From Poriferisodalis sp965237655 (lineage in GTDB: Bacteria > Actinomycetota > Acidimicrobiia > Acidimicrobiales > Poriferisodalaceae): DNA of 64,000 bases. The notes under the pieces were generated by a model that was given only the letters and a program-made list of their open reading frames with translations, had not been told where the DNA came from and did no database searches. How positions within the stretch are numbered: position 1 is the stretch's first letter; each line of letters opens with the position of its first letter. The stretch is from positions 1,860,001 to 1,924,000 of the forward strand of contig NZ_CBDEGB010000002.1 in assembly GCF_965237655.1 (NCBI RefSeq), in the 5' to 3' direction. A program made the position numbers and the translations under genes. Below are positions 1 to 8,288 of the stretch, piece after piece.

Positions 1-160
1 CCACGATGCCAGAGCTCTGTTCTGTGCCGACCGCTTCTCTGAGCAGGAGTGAGAGCAACTCGAAGTCGGGCGCGTAGCTTCCGTCGCGCCGCCACGGATT
101 GACGAAAGGCTCTCCCGGAATGAATGCGTCGAAGCGGTCAAGCTTCTGCGGTTGGGCCAT
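1..160 (-). CDS. Partial protein, probable restriction endonuclease of the adjacent RM pair
   Basis: The first 53 codons of a gene that runs off the left edge. It starts at ATG 160 and begins MAQPQKLDRFDAFIPGEP. It lies 39 bp downstream of a DNA adenine methyltransferase on the same strand, the usual arrangement of a type II methyltransferase followed by its cognate endonuclease. No catalytic motif is visible in the fragment, so the endonuclease role rests on position only. It could instead be any protein co-transcribed with the methyltransferase. Confidence 0.45.
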   Translation of the reverse strand, partial: MAQPQKLDRFDAFIPGEPFVNPWRRDGSYAPDFELLSLLLREAVGTEQSSGIV

Positions 161-199
161 TGAGGTCCCCGTCGGGTCAGCGCTGCGTGGCGTGCGGCG

Positions 200-1891
200 T
201 CACGCCGCAACCCGCTCCGCGGGCAGCGTTACACCGTAGATGCACTGCGCCACCGCGGTTGCCGCCGCTCGGTCGCGCGTCCTGAAAGCTCGCCGCAGCC
301 GGCTCTTGTCGTCTGCGCTGATTGACGGCAGGTGCGGAACTCGGATCTTGCGCAGGTATTGCGCCTGGAAGCGATACGTCCCACCTCGCATCTTGACGCA
401 GTAGGCCCCGACGAAGAGGTTCGCAACATCAGACAGCAGGAGGCCGCCAAGCACTTCGAGATCCCAGACATCCGAGACGACGAAGTAAAGGTTGTGGTGG
501 GGGTAGTAGTGCCCCTCGTCGAGCACCGGATGAGCAGATGACTTGATGTCCGGAATCAGCAGCTTGGGTCGTTCCCGCAGACCAGGGGTCACACGGTCGA
601 TTGTTCTGTACCAAGTGCTCGGCCGTCGCCTCGCAACGTGCCGACGGCGTATCCGTGACTCGTGAACTCGGAAGTAATCAGCAAGACCGGGGAACTCGAC
701 GAGGTCGACGAGTCGTCCGTCTTCCCACGGATTGATCAAGTAGCGGCCGCCCCAATTCGGTTGCCCGCTGACGATGTCGCCGGCAGTCACGAGAGGCAAC
801 AGCCGATCGTCCTCGATGCCCTGCGGGGCGTCAGAGATGTAGACCTCATCACAGCCGGTCGCGATGCCGATTCCGACTCGCGTCCCAGTCCGCGGATCTT
901 CGAGCGGAGGAAATCGGGATTCGAGGTCGGCCAACAGTTCGAGGACGTGCGGCGAACCCGTCGGCCAGTGGTCGCCGCCTGTGAGCCATCCCCTCAGCTC
1001 CGTGACCTCGAAGGAAGCGTCGGCCGGCTCCTCGTCCGCTTCCGAGCGAAGCCAGGGTGCAAGACGGCGACTTGCCGCTTCGTCAAATGAAGAACTGGCC
1101 TCAACGAGCTTCACCCGGCCTTGCGGCGCATTGCGCAACACGGTGATGGCTGGATAGGCGGACACGGAGGCTTCGAATGCGTCGGCGTCGTGCATTTCGA
1201 TGAGCGCTTCAAGTGCGTACCGGTCACCGACGAGCTGGCGCAATCGGGCGCCGTACTGGTTCCGCATCCAGCGATCAGCGCAGATGAACCCGAGACGGCC
1301 ACCTGGCGCCAGCAGTGCCAAGCCCTTCTCGAAGAACCCGACGAACAAGTCTGCTCGGCCCCGCATCGTCGAGCATTCGGACCGGTAGGCGTCGCTGACT
1401 TCGTCCGGTATCTGCTCCAGCCGGACATACGGCGGATTGCCAACCACGAAGTCGGCGACGTCGTTCCCGTGATCGGTGAGCAAGAAGTCGCCCGTCGTGA
1501 CCCAGCGTTGAGCCAGGTGCTCGGCAGTCCCTACTGGCTCACCGAGTTCCAAGAGCTTCGCCGTAACGGCCTTGCGCGTGTGCTCGGCGTTATGCGCCAA
1601 TAGGTCGAAGCCGCGGACTACGTCGTCGAGATCAGTGAGCACTCGCCCATGAATTGCGCAGGATTCCGAGAGCCGCTCGACAATGGGAAGCAGGAACGCC
1701 CCGCAGCCACACGCCGGTTCCACGATGGTAGAGGCACCAAGGTCAGCCTCAGGCCGGTACCCGACCAAGTCAAGGATGAGGTCCACCACCCAGCGACGCG
1801 TGAACACCTCGCCGTGCTCGCCCTCTGGGTTCGGCGTCCACGCCGGAGGCGGCAGTGCCTCGCTCGTCAACGTCAACTGGGTACCCCTCAT
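200..1891 (-). CDS. N6-adenine DNA methyltransferase, type II (Eco57I/TaqI-like)
   Basis: A 563-residue protein that should transfer methyl from S-adenosylmethionine to the N6 of adenine in a specific DNA site. The SAM-binding motif I (VEPACGCGAFLLP, about residues 58-70) precedes the catalytic motif IV (VVGNPPYVRLEQ, about residues 148-159). This order and NPPY signature are typical of gamma-class adenine methyltransferases such as M.TaqI and Eco57I-like enzymes. The C-terminal half, rich in aromatic and basic residues, would be the target-recognition domain. The next gene downstream is probably the matching endonuclease. Specificity cannot be read from sequence. A solitary methyltransferase is the alternative if the partner is not a nuclease. 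Confidence 0.88.
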   Translation of the reverse strand: MRGTQLTLTSEALPPPAWTPNPEGEHGEVFTRRWVVDLILDLVGYRPEADLGASTIVEPACGCGAFLLPIVERLSESCAIHGRVLTDLDDVVRGFDLLAHNAEHTRKAVTAKLLELGEPVGTAEHLAQRWVTTGDFLLTDHGNDVADFVVGNPPYVRLEQIPDEVSDAYRSECSTMRGRADLFVGFFEKGLALLAPGGRLGFICADRWMRNQYGARLRQLVGDRYALEALIEMHDADAFEASVSAYPAITVLRNAPQGRVKLVEASSSFDEAASRRLAPWLRSEADEEPADASFEVTELRGWLTGGDHWPTGSPHVLELLADLESRFPPLEDPRTGTRVGIGIATGCDEVYISDAPQGIEDDRLLPLVTAGDIVSGQPNWGGRYLINPWEDGRLVDLVEFPGLADYFRVHESRIRRRHVARRRPSTWYRTIDRVTPGLRERPKLLIPDIKSSAHPVLDEGHYYPHHNLYFVVSDVWDLEVLGGLLLSDVANLFVGAYCVKMRGGTYRFQAQYLRKIRVPHLPSISADDKSRLRRAFRTRDRAAATAVAQCIYGVTLPAERVAA

Positions 1892-1951
1892 CGCCGAGCC
1901 CCGACTCCTATCGCCAAACTACATCCGTGTAGCTCCCACAAGCCGCGACGC

Positions 1952-2100
1952 TAAGAGGCCGCGCCAATAGGTGAGGGCGACTTCGGCCCATTCGGTGTCA
2001 CTGGCCGACAGCGTCAGTAAACGCGCTGGTCAGGGACGTACGCGTCCAGGAGGCTGGCGAAGCGTTTCCGCAGGTCAGCACCTATTGGCGCAGCCTCTAA
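1952..2100. repeat. 149-bp MITE-like element with 22-bp terminal inverted repeats
   Basis: The left arm at 1952-1973 (TAAGAGGCCGCGCCAATAGG, then TG) and the right arm at 2079-2100 are inverted copies matching at 20 of 22 positions. They enclose 105 bp without a plausible gene. Long terminal inverted repeats around a short non-coding core, in a gene-free stretch beside a restriction-modification locus, fit a miniature inverted-repeat transposable element. No clear target duplication is visible. A long-range stem in a transcript is the alternative. Confidence 0.5.
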
Positions 2101-2112
2101 GGCCCCCTGTGA

Positions 2113-2181
2113 CAAGCCCGTCACACCCAGGGTCACACCCAGGCCCGAACCACTGGCCCAAACATCATGACCGTCACACCC
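2113..2181 (-). repeat. Relic of an IS110-family left end
   Basis: Read on the minus strand, this stretch aligns with the first ~70 bp of the two IS110 copies elsewhere in the window, at roughly 80 percent identity by eye. It shares GGGTGTGAC at the tip, GTCATGATG, CGGGCCTGGG and TGTGACGGGCTTG. No transposase sequence follows it. It looks like a solo end left by decay or deletion of an older, related element. It starts 12 bp from the MITE-like repeat. The rest of 2182-2385 holds no recognisable feature. Confidence 0.5.
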
Positions 2182-2385
2182 CCTCTCTAATCTCGTTATG
2201 GACATCGAGCGAAAATCGAGCGAGCGCTGCCGTTGTTGTTCCTTGCTCTTTATGTCTCCCTTGCCCTATACGTTGCACTCGGTTGATCGACAGAGGGCGC
2301 CGCTACCCAAACGGCGTCAGCTGAGGGCGAAACTGATCCGAGTAGTGTCGCTGAGCGAGGGCAATCGAGGATTCAGGGGGTACCG

Positions 2386-3018
2386 ATGGACATCGTCAAC
2401 GTCGACCACGACCGGGCTGCGCAGTTCACCGGCGAGGTCGTGGAGCTGGTCTACGCCACCGGACCGTCGACCTATGACTACCAATTTGGCTCCCGCACGG
2501 CGTTGGACCGCCTGCTGGGCGACTCGTGGCTCGCCAGAGGCACGCTCTATGGCTACGACGAGACCATGCTCGCCCTCGACGGCGACGATCTGCTGGGCAT
2601 CGAGATCGGGTTTTCCGGTCCGGAGTTCGACCGTCGCAAGAAGACCCTGCGGCCGCTGTGGCAACCGATGCTCGACGACGGCGTGGTCACGCACGACGAG
2701 CTTGCCGAGATCGGCCGACGCTCCTACCTCGCCAGCTACCTCAACGTCGTCATCCCCTCAAGTGCCTACTACATCCATGCGCTGGCGGTCCGGCCCGATC
2801 GGCACGGCCAAGGAATCGGCGCTGCGCTGATGAAGGACGCCATCGAACGGGCCACCGACGAGGGATACCGGGTCGTCCACCTCGATGTGCTGTCCGACAA
2901 CCCTGCCGTCAAGTTCTACGAGGCATTCGGCTTCGAGGCGCTGGCACAGACCATCGCGCCCGTCCCCCACAGCCACGGCATCCCGATGGAACAGCGAATG
3001 GCGCTCGACCTGCGCTGA
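2386..3018 (+). CDS. GNAT-family N-acetyltransferase
   Basis: A 210-residue protein of the GNAT superfamily, which moves acetyl from acetyl-CoA to an amine. The acetyl-CoA pyrophosphate loop is seen at about residues 138-153 (VRPDRHGQGIGAALMK, the Q/RxxGxG/A motif), preceded by the strand IHALA. The C-terminal motif NPAVKFYEAFGFEALA is typical of motif B. ATG 2386 follows GGGGGTACCG and fits the family N-terminus. The substrate cannot be inferred. It stands alone between an IS relic and a decayed hydrolase. Confidence 0.85.
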   Translation: MDIVNVDHDRAAQFTGEVVELVYATGPSTYDYQFGSRTALDRLLGDSWLARGTLYGYDETMLALDGDDLLGIEIGFSGPEFDRRKKTLRPLWQPMLDDGVVTHDELAEIGRRSYLASYLNVVIPSSAYYIHALAVRPDRHGQGIGAALMKDAIERATDEGYRVVHLDVLSDNPAVKFYEAFGFEALAQTIAPVPHSHGIPMEQRMALDLR

Positions 3019-3068
3019 CCCGCAGCCGTAGCTGGCATTGTTCGCCGGTTCCGACAAATCCCAGGGGG

Positions 3069-3700
3069 ATGACCGTGACTGATTTCGTTCGCACCGACGA
3101 CGCGCACTTCGACGCACTCAGCGACTGGAACTACGAGCTCCGGTACCACCAGTGGAAGGACCTGCGCGTCCACTGCATCGACGAGGGGCCGAGCGACGCA
3201 CCTGTCATGCTGCTCCTGCACGGCATGCCGACCTGGGCGTACCTGTACCGCACCATGATCCCGAGCATCGGGCTCGTGCCCCTGCTGGCAGCCGCTTCGT
3301 CCGCTTGCGCTACGTGGTTCCCGCGATCAAGGCCGGCGTCGAACCGGACCTCGAGGGCGAGGCTGCCCTGAGGTACGCAGGCTTCTCCGCGCCCTTCCGC
3401 GGTTTGCCCGAAGAAGGATTCAACGGCGCCCGCTGGTTCCCGCTGTCCATCCCCGTCGGCGACTACGACAGCGGCAACGGCGCCGGGCAGACCCTGCACT
3501 ACCGGGTGCTGCTTGGCTGGAACAAGGCCACCCACTTCGTCTGGGGTGCCCAAGACGAAGGCTTCAACGAGGAGTGGGGTCGCACCTGGGCCCGGCAGAT
3601 GAATGCACCGATCGACGTGCTGCCCGACGCCGGCCACTTCCTGCAATTCACTCACGGCCCCGAGATCGTCGAGCGCATCCTGCGACGCGCCGACGCGTAG
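3069..3700 (+). pseudogene. Haloalkane-dehalogenase-like alpha/beta hydrolase with central deletion
   Basis: The N-terminus in one frame (DWNYELRYHQW, then LLLHGMPTWAYLYRTMIP) is a clear haloalkane dehalogenase start with the oxyanion HG motif. Around 3290 the homology jumps to another frame, which carries the C-terminal part to 3700 (HFVWGAQDEGFN, then LPDAGHFLQFTHGPEI with the catalytic His). The middle third, including the nucleophile Asp region and most of the cap, is missing. The product would be inactive, so I call a pseudogene formed by internal deletion plus frame loss. Confidence 0.75.
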
Positions 3701-3739
3701 CCGGCCGAGCGCAGCCGGTCGCCTCGGGGCTGGCGACAA

Positions 3740-4129
3740 CTACTCCTTGTAGGCGACCACTTCGATCTCGATGAGCGCCCCGGGAATGATGATCCCGGCG
3801 ATCACGGTCGTGCTTGCGGGCGGGTCCGTCGGGAAGTACTTCTTCCGAGCTGCGCTGTACTCGCCGTACTGCTCGGCGCCGGTGATGAACGCTTGCAGCT
3901 TGACGACATCGGACATCGAGAAGCCTTCCTCGCTCAGCGCGAGGCTCATGTAGTCGAAGATCTCCTCGGTCTGCCCGCCCATTCCCTTGCTCAAGTCGTT
4001 CGCGATGGAACCCGAGATGTAGATGGACGGTCCGGCTCGCACCGCTACGGAGAAAGCCCCTGATCGGATGAGCTCAGGAACCGGATGGGCCTCGATGAGT
4101 GCTTCTGAAACTATGACCTTGCCAGCCAT
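3740..4129 (-). CDS. RidA family protein (YjgF/YER057c/UK114)
   Basis: A 129-residue protein of the RidA/YjgF superfamily, whose best-known members hydrolyse reactive enamine/imine intermediates released by PLP enzymes. Family features are an early strand with YISGSIAND, the middle helix (SEEGFSMSDVVKLQAFI), the segment FPTDPPASTTVIAG and the C-terminal LIEIEVVAYKE. ATG 4129 is preceded by AAGGGGG and preferred over the TTG one codon earlier. It lies downstream of an LLM oxidoreductase on the same strand and may share its transcript. Many RidA relatives in catabolic clusters have unknown specific roles. Confidence 0.87.
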   Translation of the reverse strand: MAGKVIVSEALIEAHPVPELIRSGAFSVAVRAGPSIYISGSIANDLSKGMGGQTEEIFDYMSLALSEEGFSMSDVVKLQAFITGAEQYGEYSAARKKYFPTDPPASTTVIAGIIIPGALIEIEVVAYKE

Positions 4130-4187
4130 CAATCATTCCCCCTTGTGATCGGATGCGATTCTTGGTCTCGTCATGTTCCCACGACCA

Positions 4188-5309
4188 TCAGGTCAAGAAC
4201 CGAGGCTTCTCCACGCCGTAGTCGCCCCACATCGATTGTCGTCTGATCGCGTTGGGTCCGCGGAACTCCGGTATCACGTACTTGCCGATGAGCTCGATCG
4301 CCTTCAGGTGCTGTGAGACGCCGAGATCGTCGATACGCAAGACGATCTCGTCGACACCCATCGCCTCGAGACGCTTGATTCGCTCGACAAGGTCGTCGGG
4401 CGTGCCGATCATGATCGTCGGGGTGAACTCCGCAAGGGCCAGGGGATCGTTCTCGTGTTCCTTCATCTTGCGGATCTCGTTGATGCCCTCGAAGCCCGAC
4501 CGCTGATCCAGCTGGTCGTACATGTCATACGTGCTGCGGAAGAACCGGGTGACGTCGTGGCGGGATTCCTCGACGGCCGCCTCGCGGGTCGCCGCACAAT
4601 GACTCGTGAGGGGGCAGAAGCACAGCGCCGTGTTGACCGGGTACTGCGCTATCGGGTCGGGCGTCTTGCAGGCGTCGCGGTACAGCCCAATCAACTCCCC
4701 GAGGTGGTCCCAGCCCAAATACGAGTCATTGGTGATGGCGCCCAGTCCCATGTTCCCCGCAATCGTGTGCGTCTCGGGACTGATGGTGACGACCCAGATC
4801 GGAAAGAGCTCCTCGCGGTAGAGCCGCGGGGTCACCTCGATCGGCGGGATCTTGTAGAACTCGCCGTGGTGCTCCATCGGGAACTCCGTGAGCGCCTTCA
4901 CTGTCACTTCGAGGCCTTCGCGCCACTGAGCCCGGGTGTCGGAAGGGTCGACCTCGAACGGATCCAGCGTCTTTACGTTGTTTGATCGAGCCGTGCACAG
5001 CTCGACTCGACCGTGAGACAGGATGTCGACTGTCGCCAAGTGATTCGCCACCTTGATCGGGTGGTTGAACTTCAGCATCAGGATCGACATGAATCGGAGC
5101 TTGATCCGGCTCGTGCGCATCGCGACTGCGCCGTAGAGCGTCTCGGGCGCAGCGATCGTGGCACCAGGGGCAAAGTGCTGCTCAGAGGTTCCCCAGAAGT
5201 CCCACCCCGTCTCCTCGCACAGCTCCGCCTCGCGGATGACCTCGTGCAGCCGGTGATGATGCGTCATCCCCCGCGGTGTCGTTCCCTCGCTCAAGAACCC
5301 GAACCGCAT
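4188..5309 (-). CDS. LLM class flavin-dependent oxidoreductase
   Basis: A 373-residue protein with the bacterial luciferase-like TIM-barrel fold, using FMN or F420. Typical landmarks are WGTSEQHFAPGATIAAPE near residues 40-57, HPIKVANHLATVDILSHGRV and the C-terminal IGTPDDLVERIKRLEAMGVDE. ATG 5309 follows GGGGGAG. The LLM family oxidises or cleaves varied small organics, so the substrate is not assignable. A RidA protein lies 58 bp downstream on the same strand. Confidence 0.85.
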   Translation of the reverse strand: MRFGFLSEGTTPRGMTHHHRLHEVIREAELCEETGWDFWGTSEQHFAPGATIAAPETLYGAVAMRTSRIKLRFMSILMLKFNHPIKVANHLATVDILSHGRVELCTARSNNVKTLDPFEVDPSDTRAQWREGLEVTVKALTEFPMEHHGEFYKIPPIEVTPRLYREELFPIWVVTISPETHTIAGNMGLGAITNDSYLGWDHLGELIGLYRDACKTPDPIAQYPVNTALCFCPLTSHCAATREAAVEESRHDVTRFFRSTYDMYDQLDQRSGFEGINEIRKMKEHENDPLALAEFTPTIMIGTPDDLVERIKRLEAMGVDEIVLRIDDLGVSQHLKAIELIGKYVIPEFRGPNAIRRQSMWGDYGVEKPRFLT

Positions 5310-5405
5310 GAGTCAACTCCCCCGGCGTGCGCGCTTTGATGCCCCGGCGCGGCGCAATCATCCTTGCACAGGCCTCTTGCGGAGGCCCGGGGCGCGCATG
5401 GTTGA

Positions 5406-5594
5406 TCAGAAAGGGCGGTCGCCGATGAGGGTCACCCGCTCCATGCGCCGGTGCATGCCGCCGTGATCTGGCACGGCGTAGTGCTGGGTGCAGCGGTTGT
5501 CCCACTGCGCGATCGACTCCGGCCGCCACCGGAACCGGCACTGGTACTCGGGCCTGCTCGCCTCGTCGTACAGCCGCCGTCGCAACGGGCGGCT
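5406..5594 (-). pseudogene. TauD/TfdA dioxygenase C-terminal fragment
   Basis: On the minus strand one frame reads a complete TauD-type C-terminus: LYDEASRPEYQCRFRW, RPESIAQWDNRCTQHYA and RRMERVTLIGDRPF, then a stop. This includes the WDNR..QHYA segment, with the distal iron-ligand His and the 2-oxoglutarate-binding Arg region. The frame closes upstream at a stop at 5595, with no catalytic N-terminal part. It is the 3' remnant of an Fe(II)/2-oxoglutarate dioxygenase gene. The rest of 5310-5713 holds nothing else I recognise. Confidence 0.7.
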
Positions 5595-5713
5595 CTACTC
5601 GTATGCGGTTGTACTCGTTCGGCTCCACCGCATCGACACGCACGTCACTCCCCTTCCGAGGCTCGCGACACATACTGTCAGCAATGGTCGATTCATCGCG
5701 CAAGTGAGTGCAC

Positions 5714-6853
5714 ATGAGCAGAACGACACCTCCGGCCGGCCCCGTGTCGCTGTGCCGGCCGGACTGGCTGTACAAGATCGTCGTCGACTATGCGGGTTTC
5801 GGCGCGCATCTGACAGGCACAGATGCAGATCGCTCCACAGCCGATTGGCTCACGAATCTGATCTGTGAGATCGGCGGAACGGCGACTTTCGAGCCCTTCG
5901 CCTTTGACCGTTTCGACGTGCGGGCCAAGCTGGTTACCAACGGCCGAGCGGTGCCGTCGGTTCCGCTCTACTACAGCGCGACTGGCAGCTTCGACACCGA
6001 CGACGTGCAGGTGGTCAGGTTTGGCGCTGGCGTTGCAGGCTCGGCGTCGGCATTCGAGGAGCGGCTGCGCAGCCTGGACTCACGAGCCGTTGTCATCGCC
6101 GTCGACGGGCCCGACGAACTGCCGGTGCAGTGCAATCGCTTCCCGACCAAGATGCTCGGTGTGCCAGGCGTGATCGTGCCCGGCAACTGGTTCGATCGGC
6201 TCGGCAAGGCCCAGCTGAGACTCCGGTTTGACGCCTCGATCGAGCCGGCGACTAGCGCAAACGTGCTTGCCACGTTCGGATCAGCGGATTCGCCGGTGAT
6301 CGCCGTCACTACCCCGCTGACTGGATGGACGCCCGCTGCCGGCGAGCGGGGCACCGGGCTCGCAGCCGCCCTCGCTGTCGCGGTGGAGCTGTCAAGCGAG
6401 TACTCAGTGCACTTCTCGGCGTGCAGCGGGCATGAGATTGACCACATCGGTCTTCGCCATCACCTCGCTCAGCGTGACGTGCGGAGCGTGCCAGTCATCC
6501 ACTTCGGCGCATCGATCGGCGCTGGAGCGGTTGAGCCCGGCGTCTCGGGAGCGCTCGAGCTTGCTTCGACGCGGATGGCGCTGACGACCGCTACCGGACC
6601 ATGCAGGGCAGATATCGCCGAATTGACGACAGGTGCCAACTGGACCCTGCGCGACGTCGAGCCTCCCTGGCCGGGCGAAGGCGGCACGTGGCAGGAAGCC
6701 GGAGCTCCGGTGTTGTCGTTCCTGGGACCGTTCACGCTCTTTCACACCGCCCACGACACACCTGAGCGGGCCACGACGCTAGAGGCGCTCCACCTGGCGA
6801 CAACAGTCGCCCTCGCAGCCGCTCGCCGATTTCTTGAGGATGCAAGTCAGTGA
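5714..6853 (+). CDS. Peptidase M28-like protein, catalytic site doubtful
   Basis: A 379-residue protein resembling M28 aminopeptidases. It has an N-terminal region, a PA-like insertion (about residues 80-175) and a C-terminal zinc-peptidase-like core with ERGTGLAAALAVAVEL, SACSGHEIDHIGLRHHL and the late FHTAHDTPE. The usual first metal-binding HxD of M28 is replaced by TTPLTGW, so peptidase activity is uncertain. It may be a non-proteolytic member. ATG 5714 is chosen over the GTG two codons earlier. It precedes a P450 gene by about 170 bp in the catabolic block. Confidence 0.65.
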   Translation: MSRTTPPAGPVSLCRPDWLYKIVVDYAGFGAHLTGTDADRSTADWLTNLICEIGGTATFEPFAFDRFDVRAKLVTNGRAVPSVPLYYSATGSFDTDDVQVVRFGAGVAGSASAFEERLRSLDSRAVVIAVDGPDELPVQCNRFPTKMLGVPGVIVPGNWFDRLGKAQLRLRFDASIEPATSANVLATFGSADSPVIAVTTPLTGWTPAAGERGTGLAAALAVAVELSSEYSVHFSACSGHEIDHIGLRHHLAQRDVRSVPVIHFGASIGAGAVEPGVSGALELASTRMALTTATGPCRADIAELTTGANWTLRDVEPPWPGEGGTWQEAGAPVLSFLGPFTLFHTAHDTPERATTLEALHLATTVALAAARRFLEDASQ

Positions 6854-7023
6854 CGTCACGGCAAGCCAAAGCCAAGATCTGCGAGCCAGGACCGGAGATC
6901 TGGTCGGGTCGCCGGATTCTCTGGGGCATGAGCACACCTCCTACGCTGAACCCTTCAGTCCGACGCACACGCTCTGGCGACCTCTTCACGAACTGACACG
7001 CCCAAACCGCAAAGGAACGCTCG

Positions 7024-8262
7024 ATGACCGACACGGCACCTGTAGACGATTGGGATACCGACTACGACATCTTCGACCCGGGATACGTGACCGATCCGGC
7101 GCCCGTGTGGGAGGAGTTGCGTAGCCAATGCCCCATCGCCCACAGCGAAAGGTGGGGCGGCTCCTACTTGCCCACCAAGTACGACGATGTCCAAGCCCTC
7201 GCCAAGATGGTGCCTGAGCTGTCCAGCAGAGACATCTTGGTGACGTCGTCGCCGCCGGAAGTCATCGAGGAGCTTCGAGCAGACCCGGACTTCGAGAAGT
7301 ACGGCACCAACGCCGCTCCCATCTCCGAAGATCCGCCCATCCACGGCTGGACCCGCCGCCTGCTGCTTCCCCACTTCTCGCCACAGGCAGTGGAGGCACA
7401 CCGCCAGTACACCCAGGAGCTCGCCGATCGCCTGATTGATGAGTTCATTGATGCGGGCAAGGTCGACGGAGCCGGGCAGTACGCCCAGCAGATTCCGCCC
7501 CGTGTCATCGCTCACCTCCTGGGAATCGACGAGAGCCGGGTGGATGAGTTCACCCATTGGGTGCGATGCATATTGGAACTGGGGCTCGCCAAACCCGAAC
7601 TTCGCATCGAGTACCGAAGGGTGATCCGGAAGTTCTTCCATGAAGTCGTTGAGGAGAAACGGGCCAATCCCGACGACGGTTTTGTCTCGTCGCTGCTGGC
7701 GGGCACTGACGACCATGGCAACCCGATCGATCCCATGATGGTGGTGGGCATGCTCAATCTGCAGCTCATTGCAGGCATTGACACCACATGGAGCTCGATC
7801 GGCTCGGCCCTGTGGCACTTTGGCACTCACACCGACGATCGTAAGCGCATGGTGGCCGAGCCGGAGCTGTGGCCGTCAGCCATCGAGGAGCTGCTGCGCT
7901 TCTATTCGCCGGTGACGATGGGCCGCCGAACCTCCGAGGACGTGGAGATCCGTGGCGTGACAATTCCCAAGGGGAGCAAGGTGCTGATGAACTTCCCGGG
8001 TGCCAACCGCGACCCCGAGATGTTCGAGCGCCCCGACGACGTCATCCTGGATCGTCCGCACAACCGCCACATCGCGTTCGGCGCGGGCATCCATCGCTGC
8101 GCGGGCTCAAACCTGGCCCGCCTCGAGATGGACATTGCGCTGCGCACGTGGTTCGAACGCATCCCGGACTTTGAGGTGAGCGAGCCCGACCAGGTGACTT
8201 GGGCCGGTGGGCAGGTCCGCGGCCCCCGCTACCTTCCGATCCGCTTCCCGTCCATCGGCTGA
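7024..8262 (+). CDS. Cytochrome P450
   Basis: A 412-residue soluble bacterial P450. The I-helix oxygen-activation motif AGIDTTWS lies near residues 251-258, the ExxR helix is EELLR, and the heme-ligand loop is FGAGIHRCAGSNLARLEM with the axial Cys near residue 360. It should hydroxylate a hydrophobic substrate with electrons from ferredoxin partners, none of which is encoded nearby. AAAGGA precedes the ATG. Its place before an alkylsulfatase and ring-cleavage genes suggests degradation of an aromatic or alkyl substrate. Confidence 0.93.
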   Translation: MTDTAPVDDWDTDYDIFDPGYVTDPAPVWEELRSQCPIAHSERWGGSYLPTKYDDVQALAKMVPELSSRDILVTSSPPEVIEELRADPDFEKYGTNAAPISEDPPIHGWTRRLLLPHFSPQAVEAHRQYTQELADRLIDEFIDAGKVDGAGQYAQQIPPRVIAHLLGIDESRVDEFTHWVRCILELGLAKPELRIEYRRVIRKFFHEVVEEKRANPDDGFVSSLLAGTDDHGNPIDPMMVVGMLNLQLIAGIDTTWSSIGSALWHFGTHTDDRKRMVAEPELWPSAIEELLRFYSPVTMGRRTSEDVEIRGVTIPKGSKVLMNFPGANRDPEMFERPDDVILDRPHNRHIAFGAGIHRCAGSNLARLEMDIALRTWFERIPDFEVSEPDQVTWAGGQVRGPRYLPIRFPSIG

Positions 8263-8288
8263 CGCTACGCAGATGCGGCGTGCCCTCC

